Below are positions 45,501 to 51,860 of a stretch of DNA of 64,000 nucleotides, one piece after another (the first letter of the stretch is position 1; each line of letters opens with the position of its first letter). The notes under the pieces were generated by a model, which was not told the DNA's origin, did no database searches, and was given only the letters and a program-made list of their open reading frames with translations. Origin of the DNA: Kryptolebias marmoratus (taxonomy: Eukaryota > Chordata > Actinopteri > Cyprinodontiformes > Rivulidae); assembly GCF_001649575.2 (NCBI RefSeq), contig NC_051450.1, forward strand, positions 18,692,435-18,756,434, written 5' to 3'. The position numbers and the translations under genes were made by a program.

Positions 45501-46950
45501 CATCACGCTGTTGGATCTTTATCTTAAAGTCAATAAATGTCTTTGTGACAAACTGCTGGTCAGACTTTTGCAGCGTTTAATGTGGTGAAATAATCCGAAC
45601 AATAAAAAGTAAAATAAAACCAAACCCGGGTCTCAGATTCCTCTCATTTCCTGCCTGATTTTAAATAAAAAACTCCAGTTTTTCATTGGATCCTTAAAGA
45701 ATGATTCTTTATATTTTGTGCAGCAGATGTGAAAGGAGCCCAGCTCGGCGGCGCAGACTCGTCGTTACCCGTGGCAGCTCAGGTGAGGGCAGGAACGCGC
45801 CGCCATCTTCTTCATCAGCTGAGCCTCGCAGAAACAAACAGGCGGCTTTCAGCCTAACGTGTAACAGAAATGTCCTAACGCCCCTCAGGACGCGTCGTCG
45901 TGTGGCGGCCACAGCAGCAGCGGCTCCACCTCTTCGCTCTCCGCCTCGCCCTCCGTCTCGCAGAGCCCGCCTCAGCCCGTGCTGAGCAGCGCCGCCGCCG
46001 CCACGGCCGGGCTGGGTGGCATGACGGGGCTCATGGGCTCTCTGGGCGCGGGACACGCCCTGGGCATCGTCGGGGCGTTGAACGGTGTGATCCAGACGCC
46101 GGCGGGTGTCGGCAGCCCCCACTCGCACGGCGCGGCAGCAGCAGCGGGCGTCACGCTGCCCATCACTAACAGGTACCTTGTTCCGTCCTCTCAATCGAGT
46201 CATTTCATCCGTTTCAGCTCTCGAAGCGCTTCAAGCAGCAGAATAATTACGTCCAGTGAATAAATGTGAACTCCTTCTTTCCTTTTTGCCTCCATCTTGG
46301 ATTGGAGCAGCTCAACTAGTAAGAACAGGTAAGACAGGCCGGCCGCTCAACTCAGGAAGCAGCAGCTCCACCTGTTTTATGACTCGTCTTCAGTTTGGTT
46401 TGGTCGTCGTGGATGAATTTAAATTTTTTGATGTTATAAAACGATCTTTTCCCGTGTTTTTGTCTCTCCAGCGCCTCACAACTCGGCCTGCTGTCTGAGC
46501 AGCAGCGACTCCTGCAGCACCATCAGCTCCAGCAGCTGCTGTCGTCGCAGCCGTCAGCGGTACGACACACACACACACACACACAGGAAGTAAGCCTGTT
46601 TTACTCTGACCAGGTGTGTTAACTTTCCCTCCACCTCCCAGGATCACCAGCAGCAGGCGTTGCTCTACCGGCTGATGCAGCAGCAGCAGGACCTCCAGCA
46701 GCTGCAGTCCCTCTCCTCCTCCTCCACCGCCTCCGCCTCCTCCTCCCAGATCCCCTCCATCCCGCTCTCCTCCGCCCAGCTGCCCATCAACAACTTGCTG
46801 CCCGGCGCTCAGAACCCGGGCCAAGGCGCCATCGCTGCCAACCCCTTCCTGGCGCTGCAGCACGCACACACCGACACACACGGCTCAGGGCAGCCGAAGC
46901 CTCGGCTCGCAGAGAAGGCTGTGGGCGTGGCCGGGCAGGAGAAGACATGA
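11229..46950 (+). CDS. mllt10: Protein AF-10 (MLLT10), histone H3 reader and DOT1L cofactor; 20 coding exons
   Basis: Joining 11229-11385 with the 19 further exons listed below gives 1,097 residues with every splice phase consistent; human AF10 is 1,068. Residues 24-70 form PHD1 (Cys24/27/41/46, His51, Cys54/67/70). Cys81, Cys84, His101 and Cys104 form the zinc knuckle, and 136-197 form the extended PHD2. This PZP module is known in AF10 to bind histone H3 unmodified at Lys27. The octapeptide EQLLERQW is at 780-787. The leucine zipper, with Leu at 813, 820, 827, 834 and 841, binds DOT1L and supports H3K79 methylation in the nucleus. The C-terminus is Gln-rich. The motif SKNL-type extra exon, a human-like AT-hook and one human exon are discussed separately in the findings. 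The paralogue AF17 (MLLT6) is less likely because the N-terminal extension before MKEMIGG and the IQTP, NSAS and PINNLL segments match AF10. Confidence 0.95.
12030..12490. mobile_element. Decayed non-autonomous DNA transposon of a widespread teleost type
   Basis: Several pieces match a repeat I recognise from many fish genomes: TAGTACAACCCTGATTATGA near the left end, ACACATCTCAAAAAAGTTGT, and later TGTGCCTTTCCAGATGTGTA and CACTAATGCACCTCCATACC. It carries no coding capacity and is strongly diverged. The superfamily is not assigned. Confidence 0.7.
12710..12805 (+). repeat. tRNA-derived SINE-like fragment
   Basis: TCGGCTCAGTAGGTGG resembles a Pol III A box and GGGTTCGAGACC at about 12788-12799 resembles a B box. 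Their spacing (about 70 bases) is longer than in a tRNA, so this is at most an altered SINE head. No cloverleaf or target-site duplication is evident. Confidence 0.3.
13504..13583 (+). CDS. mllt10: mllt10 coding exon 2 (end of PHD1)
   Basis: Acceptor TTTTCAG, donor GTGAGT. Residues 53-79 (CYGIVQVPTGPWFCRKC...) supply the last PHD1 ligands Cys54, Cys67 and Cys70. Phase 1 in, phase 0 out. Confidence 0.95.
14440..14845 (+). mobile_element. Non-LTR retrotransposon (LINE) 3'-end remnant
   Basis: A 109-codon frame (14441-14770) encodes the reverse-transcriptase tail: TVVRAAMLFGLET, VAELKMLRFSLG, RMDRIKNE and VREARLRWFGHVQRRD. This series is typical of the C-terminus of RTE-like LINEs. Sequence normally found between the first two motifs is missing, so the copy is deleted as well as 5'-truncated. 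After the stop comes a GTGGTGACCCCTGAAAAAGG segment and an AAGAAGAAG tail. It is inactive. Confidence 0.85.
14890..15545 (+). mobile_element. Decayed Tc1/mariner-like DNA transposon
   Basis: The frame from ATG 14951 reads MPRRKDISCELREALEAAR, then an HSTVRTIMHK helix-turn-helix, which is the Tc1-like transposase N-terminus. It hits a stop at 15095-15097. Downstream, shifted frames still echo later transposase motifs: WNNVLRTED near 15370 and HVKAQWWKNDG near 15440. Stops, frameshifts and A-tracts show it is dead. Confidence 0.85.
16537..16558. repeat. Poly-T tract
   Basis: About 22 consecutive T in intron 2. Confidence 0.9.
17621..17675 (+). CDS. mllt10: mllt10 coding exon 3 (zinc knuckle, first half)
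   Basis: A long T/C tract and CTACAG precede the exon. It reads RCELCPHKDGALKRTDNG (residues 80-97) with knuckle ligands Cys81 and Cys84. The donor is G|GTAGAG, phase 1. Confidence 0.95.
17676..20108 (+). other. mllt10 intron 3
   Basis: It holds a GCCTC pentanucleotide repeat (about 17697-17715), TG repeats (about 17968-17993 and 18911-18924), CT-rich and C-rich patches and a T tract (about 19889-19901). No exon or transposon is recognised. Confidence 0.75.
20109..20218 (+). CDS. mllt10: mllt10 coding exon 4 (knuckle to PHD2 linker)
   Basis: Acceptor TTTCACAG, donor GTAACG. Residues 98-134 include WAHVVCALYIPEVEF, with knuckle ligands His101 and Cys104. Phase 1 in, phase 0 out. Confidence 0.95.
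20310..20413 (+). CDS. mllt10: mllt10 coding exon 5 (extended PHD2, first half)
   Basis: The acceptor is a UG-repeat tract ending TGTGCAG. The exon reads TCYICEEQGRESKAATGA and then CMTCNKHGCRQAFHVT (residues 135-168). The donor TG|GTGAGA splits Cys169. It supplies the PHD2 ligands Cys136, Cys139, Cys153/156, Cys161 and His166. Confidence 0.95.
20576..20669 (+). CDS. mllt10: mllt10 coding exon 6 (extended PHD2, second half)
   Basis: Acceptor TTTGTCAG, donor GTAAGT. Residues 169-200 run from CAQFAGLLCEE to YCGYCKYHHSKL, completing the PZP module with Cys169, Cys190, Cys193 and the following His pair. Confidence 0.95.
20670..23854 (+). other. mllt10 intron 6
   Basis: AT-rich, with pyrimidine-rich patches (about 21090-21370). 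It contains one diverged palindromic hAT-type MITE (22354-22503). No exon is seen. Confidence 0.75.
22354..22503. mobile_element. hAT-type palindromic MITE, older copy
   Basis: The ends CAGCGGCGTCTGATCCTGG and CCAGGACTGGACACCACTG-like are inverted repeats of one another. The inner arms carry TGCATGTTTTAGATGTTT and its complement. It is the same family as the 28.25-28.46 kb element but shorter and more diverged. Confidence 0.75.
23855..23944 (+). CDS. mllt10: mllt10 coding exon 7 (basic/Ser-rich linker)
   Basis: Acceptor TTTTTAG, donor GTAAGA. It reads RRSRGRGSRSQSLSDSSS and ends DQDKQ (residues 201-230). This corresponds to the human segment with QSLSDSSSHSQDK. Both ends are phase 0. Confidence 0.9.
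26540..26720. promoter_or_regulatory. Intronic candidate enhancer with inverted HOX/PBX-like sites
   Basis: The piece ATCAATTGACCTGATTGAT is an inverted repeat of a TGAT-type homeodomain site around TGACCTG. It lies in otherwise unique, balanced sequence. This is an inference from motif layout only. Confidence 0.25.
28249..28462. mobile_element. hAT-type palindromic MITE with target-site duplication
   Basis: The 214-bp element runs from CAGTGGTCTCCAATCCTGG to CCAGGATTGGACACCACTG. The two arms are near-perfect inverted repeats for about 75 bases. Flanks GTTTAGAC (28241-28248) and GTTTAGAG (28463-28470) form an 8-bp target duplication with one mismatch. CAGTGGT ends and 8-bp duplications are hAT features. 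It encodes no protein. Confidence 0.9.
28648..28746 (+). CDS. mllt10: mllt10 coding exon 8 (Lys/His-rich basic segment)
   Basis: Acceptor TTGTTCAG, donor GTGAGG. Residues 231-263 read KHKERDRHKPKHKKG and so on, a highly basic stretch matching the human KHKQKHKK region; it probably contributes to nuclear localisation. Both ends are phase 0. Confidence 0.92.
28864..29200 (+). CDS. mllt10: mllt10 coding exon 9
   Basis: Acceptor CTTCCTCCAG, donor AAG|GTGAAT, phase 1 out. It contains ARFTNANFQEVS, which is nearly identical to human AF10, then a Gly/Ser/Lys-rich stretch with GQRGGRKS. Residues 264-375. Confidence 0.95.
29201..29844 (+). other. mllt10 intron 9
   Basis: 644 bases; a short TG repeat (about 29415-29435) and a pyrimidine-rich 3' end. 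Nothing else is seen. Confidence 0.8.
29845..30063 (+). CDS. mllt10: mllt10 coding exon 10 (Ser/Pro-rich)
   Basis: Acceptor TGTCCCCCAG, donor GCAG|GTGCCG. It contains SDFLSFSDSSLRPG, matching human QDFLSFTDSDLRN, and SEGGVSEGTATLFGSLM. Residues 376-448, phase 1 in and out. Confidence 0.93.
30064..31017 (+). other. mllt10 intron 10
   Basis: 954 AT-rich bases; a T tract near 30110. No exon or recognised element. Confidence 0.8.
31018..31497 (+). CDS. mllt10: mllt10 coding exon 11 (largest exon; Lys run, Ser/Gly-rich)
   Basis: Acceptor TTCTTCGCAG, donor TCGG|GTAAGG. Residues 449-608 include TAYKRPQ, a KKKKK run, GNWRNRFGPCF, a long Ser/Thr/Ala tract and QKSPSLLRNGSLQS. The first and last of these match human AF10. 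Where human AF10 has an AT-hook (GPGRPKG), this exon has FGPCFTTDVKPSE. Confidence 0.93.
32895..33100 (-). repeat. Dispersed repeat family B, inverted copy
   Basis: The reverse complement reads TTTGTTTACATTGAGTGCGG, CTGCATTTTAGAGTCAAATA, GGAAAACTACAGGAGTAAAC, closely matching 10.56-10.74 kb. Confidence 0.75.
33795..33830. repeat. (GT)18 microsatellite
   Basis: Uninterrupted GT dinucleotides in intron 11. Confidence 0.95.
34220..34880. repeat. Diverged tandem duplication, period about 340 bp
   Basis: Two halves repeat in the same order: a CA repeat followed by CCT, TTTTCCT..CAAA.ATCTCTGTA.AAT (34311 and 34651), a CTGTTGGCT/CCGTTGGCT piece, and CTGTCACAAAC (34501 and 34847). The offsets are 340-346. 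A third CA repeat (about 34853-34880) closes the second unit. Confidence 0.7.
36940..37103 (+). CDS. mllt10: mllt10 coding exon 12 (Ser/Gln/Pro-rich)
   Basis: Acceptor TCTCCACAG, donor CAC|GTGAGT. Residues 609-663 include SELSQQQQPTPSLAPPS and end SSAASAH. It corresponds loosely to the human HLPQQSSGHLQQ region. Phase 1 in, phase 0 out; phase fit is the main support. Confidence 0.85.
37104..39723 (+). other. mllt10 intron 12
   Basis: It contains GAG triplet tracts (38478-38500 and about 38630-38667) with a single undetermined base at 38629, AT-rich DNA (38730-39180) and a non-repetitive block (about 39300-39430) with TTAATTGGATTAAACTCTAT, TATGCAT and AACACTTTGTC pieces that might be regulatory. 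No exon is seen. Confidence 0.7.
38628..38667. repeat. (GAG)n triplet tract with one N
   Basis: About thirteen GAG/GGA units, preceded by an N at 38629. A shorter tract lies 150 bases upstream. Confidence 0.9.
39724..39841 (+). CDS. mllt10: mllt10 coding exon 13
   Basis: Acceptor CTCCGCCCTCAG, donor GCAG|GTACCA. It reads VGALPGSVFNLAPPHMFGNR, then STMAALIAQSEASPA, matching human SHMYGNRSNSSMAALIAQSE. Residues 664-702. Confidence 0.95.
39842..42455 (+). other. mllt10 intron 13
   Basis: TG repeats lie near 39870-39889, 40008-40052 (interrupted by GACG) and 40338-40354. Three GGGGG runs occur at about 40200-40222. There is a GGA/CCC-rich patch at about 41430-41500 and a final (TG)8 that abuts the exon 14 acceptor. 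No exon is seen. Confidence 0.75.
42437..42452 (+). repeat. (TG)8 tract at exon 14 acceptor
   Basis: TG dinucleotides directly before GCAG, in the place of a polypyrimidine tract. Confidence 0.95.
42456..42558 (+). CDS. mllt10: mllt10 coding exon 14 (poly-Gly segment)
   Basis: The acceptor follows a UG tract (TGTGCAG) and the donor is CG|GTGAAT. It reads DQEVGDSGGGGGGGVGVSGG and then SQGFSIRASPKTTP, aligning with human DQDLGDNSRNLVGRGSSPRGS. Residues 703-736; phase 1 in, phase 2 out, 103 nt, so skipping would shift the frame. Confidence 0.92.
42559..43543 (+). other. mllt10 intron 14
   Basis: After the AC tract come a CTT triplet tract (about 42664-42690) and pyrimidine-rich DNA. Near the 3' end a unique block (about 43390-43490) contains TTTCATTAGAGGCC, AACAACAAATTGATG and TTTTATAGCC, which look like homeodomain/SOX sites. 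No exon is seen. Confidence 0.7.
42565..42594 (+). repeat. (AC)15 tract just after the exon 14 donor
   Basis: Begins 6 bases after the exon end; complementary in RNA to the TG tract before the exon. Confidence 0.95.
43544..43740 (+). CDS. mllt10: mllt10 coding exon 15 (octapeptide motif)
   Basis: Acceptor TCCATTTAG, donor ACG|GTGAGA. It includes LQIRYDSSG, a Gly/Leu-rich insert, LPPVATSIEQLLERQWNEGQ and SFLL. The octapeptide EQLLERQW is residues 780-787. With exon 16 it forms the DOT1L-binding OM-LZ region, the part retained in leukaemic human AF10 fusions. Confidence 0.95.
43741..45222 (+). other. mllt10 intron 15
   Basis: Mainly occupied by a degenerate GCTAAAA-type array (about 44215-44980), with a TTG repeat before the exon 16 acceptor. 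No exon is seen. Confidence 0.8.
44215..44980 (+). repeat. Degenerate GCTAAAAG/TAGCAAAA array, copy 1
   Basis: Over 700 bases of short variants of GCTAAAAG, TAGCAAAAC and CTAGCTAAAAG, in irregular order with no fixed higher-order period that I can see. A sister array lies at 51.23-51.86 kb. Confidence 0.9.
45223..45369 (+). CDS. mllt10: mllt10 coding exon 16 (leucine zipper)
   Basis: Acceptor TTCCTCCTCAG, donor CCG|GTAAAC. It reads VGMLKSLHQLQEENRRLEEQ and continues to KKERLQLLSAQLSVPF. Leucines 813, 820, 827, 834 and 841 are seven apart. This coiled coil is nearly identical to the human one that binds DOT1L. Confidence 0.97.
45370..45723 (+). other. mllt10 intron 16
   Basis: 354 bases with nothing recognised apart from the tandem CAGCAG acceptor at its end. 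Confidence 0.8.
45724..45782 (+). CDS. mllt10: mllt10 coding exon 17 (NAGNAG acceptor)
   Basis: TTGTG is followed by CAGCAG. Splicing after the first CAG gives ADVKGAQLGG; splicing after the second (exon start 45727) drops one Ala. It ends SLPVAAQ, matching human NSLPVLNQ, with donor GTGAGG. Residues 852-871. Confidence 0.88.
45889..46172 (+). CDS. mllt10: mllt10 coding exon 18
   Basis: Acceptor GCCCCTCAG, donor AACAG|GTACCT. It contains SSGSTSSLSASPSVSQSPPQ and IVGALNGVIQTP, the latter identical to human AF10, then ITN. Residues 872-965, phase 2 out. Confidence 0.95.
46311..46328 (+). CDS. mllt10: Candidate 18-nt mllt10 microexon
   Basis: Bases CTCAACTAGTAAGAACAG lie between GGAGCAG and GTAAGAC. 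They fit phase 2 on both sides exactly and would insert six residues (reading S-S-T-S-K-N-S across the joins) between exons 18 and 19. Not required for the main frame; inferred from splice-site strength and phase only. Confidence 0.4.
46472..46559 (+). CDS. mllt10: mllt10 coding exon 19 (Gln/Leu-rich)
   Basis: Acceptor GTCTCTCCAG, donor GCG|GTACGA followed by a CA repeat. It reads SASQLGLLSEQQRLLQHHQ, then LQQLLSSQPSA, matching human NSASGLGLLSDQQR. Residues 966-995. Confidence 0.95.
46642..46950 (+). CDS. mllt10: mllt10 coding exon 20 (C-terminus and stop)
   Basis: Acceptor CCACCTCCCAG. It reads DHQQQALLYRLMQQQQDLQQ, then LPINNLLPG, NPFLALQ and a final GQEKT, with TGA at 46948-46950. Human AF10 ends in a very similar way (IPINNLL, NPFL, AQEKS). 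Residues 996-1097. Confidence 0.95.
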   Translation, partial: DHQQQALLYRLMQQQQDLQQLQSLSSSSTASASSSQIPSIPLSSAQLPINNLLPGAQNPGQGAIAANPFLALQHAHTDTHGSGQPKPRLAEKAVGVAGQEKT

Positions 46951-48780
46951 CGGCGCGGGCTCCCACGTTCTCTCACTTTCTAACCTTTAATAAATATGCA
47001 GAGTTTTCCGGATCAGCCAACGTTATAAAACATTAGCAGAACAGAAAATCGAAGAATATCGCAGCTTGGTTTGTTACAATCCTGAGCCCAACGTCTGTTT
47101 GGATTTGTGCTATTTATTTCTATCTAACTTATAGTTTTGTTTGTTTTCATTTTTAGTGCTGCTTCTGATTTGTGATGATCCTGATCGTAACTTTGTGTTT
47201 ATGTTTATGTCGGTGTGTGTGTGTGTGTGTGTGTGTTTAAGGCGGTATCTCACTGAGCGGCACCTGTTGGGAGACTAAAAACTGTGAATAAAAAGTTTCA
47301 TTTTCTGAGCTCGGAGCGTTTGCGACCAGAGAGAGCCCGTCTTTTGTCCTCACGGCTCGTGCACCTGCATCTCAGCTCGTTTTGTCTGCACACATTTGTT
47401 ATTTAATCCACTTCTGGAAGATTTTAAGGATCAGAGGTGAGGTTTTTAGACTCCCTCATGGACGCCGCTCTCAGCTGAGATACTGCCTTCGGCTGATGAC
47501 CACATCAGCCTCCTACACTCTAGATTTTTTTATTTTCAGTTTCTGGTTTTTGCGTTATTTTTATTTTATTTTTTTCGTCTTGTTCTGCTCTCTCCGTTGT
47601 TTCACTCTCAGGGGCCTCAGCTAACCGGAGCTGTTCATTCAAACTGTCACAAACAAATAAAAACAGCAGCAATACACGAACACGTACAAAATAAAATAAA
47701 AAATCCATTTTCCGAGAATAGCACTGAGCAGCAGCAGATGTTGGTTTGACATCTGTCTGGACGCAGACTCCCCCGTCGTCCCTTTGACTCGGTCACCACA
47801 GAAGCCTTTTTTTTTTTGTTTGATTTTCAAGACTTTCTCCTCTCTGGGCCACACTCAGGGGGCTCGCTCGGGGACGTGACGAAGACGAGCGGAGCACCTC
47901 CCGGACCGAGCCCCCCGCTGCACCTACCTCTCGAGCAGGACCAGCCTACCAGGACCTACAGGGCCCGCCGCAGTCGGGACCGGCCCATCAGGGTCCACAA
48001 AACCCAAGTGCCTGGGGGGGAACGGACACAGGACTTTGTTTATTTTTATTTGATTTTTGTACAACGCTACTGGTGACAAAGCTGCAGAGAAACACTCGGC
48101 CCGTCAGGCTCTTTTTAAACTACTTCACGCTGTGGTTTTTATTTATCTGTGAGTTTTTAAACGAGATCTATTTTAAAATCGGCTTCATTTTGTGCTACTG
48201 TTGACAGATGTTTTCGTTTCCTTCCTACAGTCTAATTTTGCTGTAAACCCTTTGTAATGACGGTGCGTTCAGGAGCGAGGAGCTATTTAATAGTTGGCTG
48301 ATTGGTGGGGGGTTGGGGGGTTGGGGGTGGTGTATATAGCTGTTGGTAAGAGGTGGCGTTAGGCGGCACAGTTTTTACCTCGTTAAGTGTACATGAACTT
48401 TTCTCATTGGCTGTCGGTGTACAGACGTGATTGGGATTGGCCACGCTGGTGTGGAGAGGAAAAAAAAAAGTTTAAAAGAAGCCAATGAAGCCTCAGTTTG
48501 TGTGAGAATCTTTAGGACCAGATAAATAAAGACTGGGCACACAAAAGTATTAATTTATTTTTATATGTGCAGGGATGTTGTCATTTTGGTTTTCCTTTTT
48601 TTATTTTTTTTAAAGTTTTGCACCAGATTCTTGATGATGTTCTAATCTGGGCACCATGTTCTGATTTGTGCACACGTTCGTTTTGTACAAGTGGTGAAAA
48701 ACTTCGAGGGGGGGGGGCGGCGAATCTAACGCTGTATTTAAAGACAAAAAAATAAACACTCTGGATTAAGAAGCTGTCGT
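46951..48780 (+). other. mllt10: mllt10 3' UTR (probable)
   Basis: AATAAA signals occur at 46989, 47287, 48525 and 48751. The last is followed by a GT-rich stretch (about 48773-48795) suited to cleavage, so the longest UTR would be about 1.8 kb. The UTR holds a TG repeat (about 47213-47235) and a G-rich G6-TT-G6-TT-G5 block at 48307-48327. Confidence 0.65.
48751..48756 (+). terminator. mllt10: Distal poly(A) signal of mllt10
   Basis: AATAAA followed within about 20-45 bases by GTCGTTGCTGTGCTGTTTGG, a GU-rich downstream element. Nearer signals at 47287 and 48525 could also be used. Confidence 0.55.
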
Positions 48781-49826
48781 TGCTGTGCTGTTTGGATAAA
48801 TATAAAATTATTAAAGGATGTTTTTTTACGCCGTGTATGAAAAATGAATGCAGTCACCATCGGGTCCACTTTTAGTTTCTTATCCATTTGTAATTTAATA
48901 AAAATTAAAACTAAAATTAAAGAAATGCATCAGCTTTATGTAGATAATAAAACACAATAAACAAACATTACAGTAAAAATACAGATGTTCGGATGACAAG
49001 AAGGACTCAAAAATGTAAATAAAAATTGAAAAATTTGAGTTTGGAAAATGTTTTATTGATAATTTTATTGAAAACTTTTAAAATATTAAAGAAACAGAAA
49101 ATGATGCAGAATATACATCGATGTGTAGTAATTTAATTAAAATAAACTCTAATTTATTGTTTCAAGCATCCGAAAAGGAGAAATAAATATAAATTTATGT
49201 AAATGAATGATTTACTTTATATATTATTTGAATGTTTTTGTTTCACATTTTAATTAAAAATCAGCTTCAAAACATAATTTTTATTTTTTATAAGCTGTAA
49301 TTAAGGATTGCCAGTTTAATTTAATTTTATTTATTAAATTAATTGTTTAATTTGACAAATTTATGCTCATTAAATGCCTCAGAACAGAACACTTTATCTC
49401 ACTTCCAAAATAACATTTAAATGTGTATAAAAATTCAAGTTGAGTTGCATTAAAATCCACTTAACATTTGGGTGACTAAACTTAATGATAAATGCTGTTT
49501 TTTCACTTTCTTGAATTTAATGTATTTATTTTTAAGAAATAAAGCAGCAGGACGGGTTGAAATTGGTGAAAAAGGAAAAACAAACGGAACAAAAATCAAG
49601 TTCTGAAGTTTCTGTCCTTAAAAACACTGAAGCTGATGACTTCCAGCTGCCAGCACAGCCCCACCTGTGTGTGTGTGTGTTGTCGAGGTGGGGGCACCAT
49701 CCTGCTACATCTGCCTCTGTCCTGGTAATTAAAAGCTCACTTTCCTCCAGCACCCCTGCTTCCTCACAAACACTCGGAGTTTTTCCGTTTACACCCCCTC
49801 CTCACACACACACACACACACACACA

Positions 49827-49868
49827 NNNNNNNNNNNNNNNNNNNNNNNNNNNNNNNNNNNNNNNNNN
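49827..49868. other. Assembly gap (42 N)
   Basis: Undetermined bases between a CA repeat and a poly-C run; probably a failed read through low-complexity DNA. Confidence 0.98.
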
Positions 49869-50169
49869 CCCCCCCCCCACTCCCCAGCCCTGTCAATCAA
49901 AGCTGGGCTGTTTAAACAGCGACTCCCCCTCTCTCCCCTCCCTCCTCTCTTTTTAAAGCCTCCCCCATGTAATAGCTGCTCCACCCTGCCTCTCTCACAC
50001 ACAGAGCAGAGCTGCTGTGTCCATCATCGATCATACACACACACACACACACACCAGTCTGCCTGGGTGGGAGGGCGCCACAGCTGATGGAGGACCCTCA
50101 GCGTGCTGCCCGACCAGCTGCCTGATGGGAAACTCTGGTTTCTGCTTCTTGCTGACAGAAGAACTCGGA

Positions 50170-50228
50170 GCATGACTCTCAGCTACTGCCACACCAGTCA
50201 GCTGACTCATGAGATATTTTGCTAACAG
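50170..50228 (+). repeat. Dispersed repeat family A, short copy
   Basis: Holds CATGACTCTCAGCTACTGCC and ends with CTCATGAGATATTTTGCTAA, the start and end signatures of the family with the middle deleted. Confidence 0.75.
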
Positions 50229-50591
50229 TTACTGATCAGTCTCACTTGGAATTCGACTCCTAAACGACTCAAGAAGAACCAGACAGACGAGGCGAATGAC
50301 TAAACGCGTCCACTCCTCCTTCCATAACTAGATAATGGCTCCCGCTCGATCAGAGCTTAATTACTTTACTCACAGAGTGAAAGAAGTTTTATTATTCCCA
50401 CAGTGGGGCCGACGCTCGCCGCGTTCAGCGTTCCAACCAAATGGAATCAAGAAGTTCACCGGGAGCCACCTGTAATCCTCCACACGTTTGTTGATTCAGT
50501 TAAATGATTTAATTACACCTCACCCTCTGAGAGGGACAGCAATAAAGCTGAGAGAGGCTCCGGCGTAATAAACCATTAGCAGAAGCAGCCG

Positions 50592-50592
<1 letters not shown>

Positions 50593-50645
<53 letters not shown>
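50593..50645. repeat. (TG)26 microsatellite
   Basis: Uninterrupted TG dinucleotides; the longest in the window. A shorter TG tract follows at about 50835-50859. Confidence 0.95.
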
Positions 50646-50647
<2 letters not shown>

Positions 50648-51128
50648 AGTAATGCGGTGTAAATTATTACAGAGTAGCTGCCATTAGGAGGCTTAATCCT
50701 GGCCAGGAACTCGCAGTCAGCTGCCAGGGGCCCTGATCCGGTGCCGAGTGGAACCAGATCCGGCGAGCAGAGGTGTTTAGGACTGTCAGAGCGTGGGGGG
50801 GTGGAGGGACAGCTGAGGAGATTCCCAGAGTACAGTGTGTGTGTGTGTGTGTGTGTGTGCTGAAGGACAATGGTGACAACAAGAAGCAGCAGCAGCAGCA
50901 TTCGGCCTCAGTCCTCCTCACTCTCAGGTTGGTTCTGAAAGTTTCAAACCTGAGCGCCACCTCTTCTCCTGACACCTGAAGGGACAAAAAACTAAATTAA
51001 ATATAATAAAACAGACGACATGTTAGTTTCAGTTACAGTTTCTGATGTTTTATTATTATTATTTACAAGAAACAACATAATGATGTGAACATCTGCTGAG
51101 AAATAAGCAAGAAATACTGAAAATAATC

Positions 51129-51129
51129 A

Positions 51130-51207
<78 letters not shown>
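51129..51207. repeat. (ATCT)n microsatellite, about 19 units
   Basis: Perfect ATCT/TATC tetranucleotides. Confidence 0.97.
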
Positions 51208-51229
51208 ATTTGCAGAATATGACACTGAG

Positions 51230-51860
51230 TTGCAGCTAAAAACAAGCAGAACAATAGCTAAAAGCAGCTAAAAACCAAAAGTAGAATAAAACCATGGGTT
51301 AAAACAGTGAAATGTTTGCTAAAAGCTTAAGTAGCTAAAAGCTAAAAGTAGCCAAAGGTAAGGTGAGTGTGTCAAAAGACTAAAAAGTAGAAGCAAGAAT
51401 CTAAAGTTAGCAAAAGAGAAGCTAAAAAATAAAAGTAGAACGGTAGCTAAAAGCTAAAAGTAGCATAAGATGACAAAAATAATGTACAGGGCTAGCTAGA
51501 AGCTAATAGTAGCAAAAAGCTAAAAACAGAAACTAGATGCTAAGAAGGTAGCAAAAGGTTAGCTAAAACCTAAAAGTAGAACGGTAGCTAAAAGCTAAAA
51601 GTAACATTAGAAAACAAAAACAGTAGAAGAAGCTAATAGTAGCAAAATTTTAGCCAAAAGCAGCAAAAAATTAGATAAAAGCTAAACATAGCAGAAAGTT
51701 TCAAAAGGCTAAAAGTAGAAGACAAGTAGCTAAAAGTTTAAAGTAACATAAAAAGCTAAATAGAGTCAGTAAAGGGCTAGAAGCTAAAAGTAGCAAAAGG
51801 CTAAAAATAGAAGCTGCTAGATAAAAGTAGCAAAAGGCTAATTAACAACTGAAATTAGGA
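51230..51860 (+). repeat. Degenerate GCTAAAAG/TAGCAAAA array, copy 2
   Basis: About 630 bases of irregular GCTAAAAG, TAGCAAAAG and AAAAGTAGAA variants, the same family as the array in mllt10 intron 15. Confidence 0.9.

Noticed and set aside
11229..46950. Assignment to the paralogue mllt6 (AF17)
   Set aside because: The N-terminal extension, the IVGALNGVIQTP, NSAS-LGLLS and PINNLL segments, and the skida1 neighbour all fit AF10 better.
47816..48076. 86-codon frame after the mllt10 stop
   Set aside because: Lies in the probable 3' UTR; no splice link or conserved motif.
49557..50087. 176-codon frame
   Set aside because: Reads through a CA repeat and a 42-base gap of unknown sequence; low complexity.
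51129..51860. CRISPR-like array
   Set aside because: It is a tetranucleotide microsatellite followed by a word-level degenerate repeat in a vertebrate genome; there are no regular spacers.
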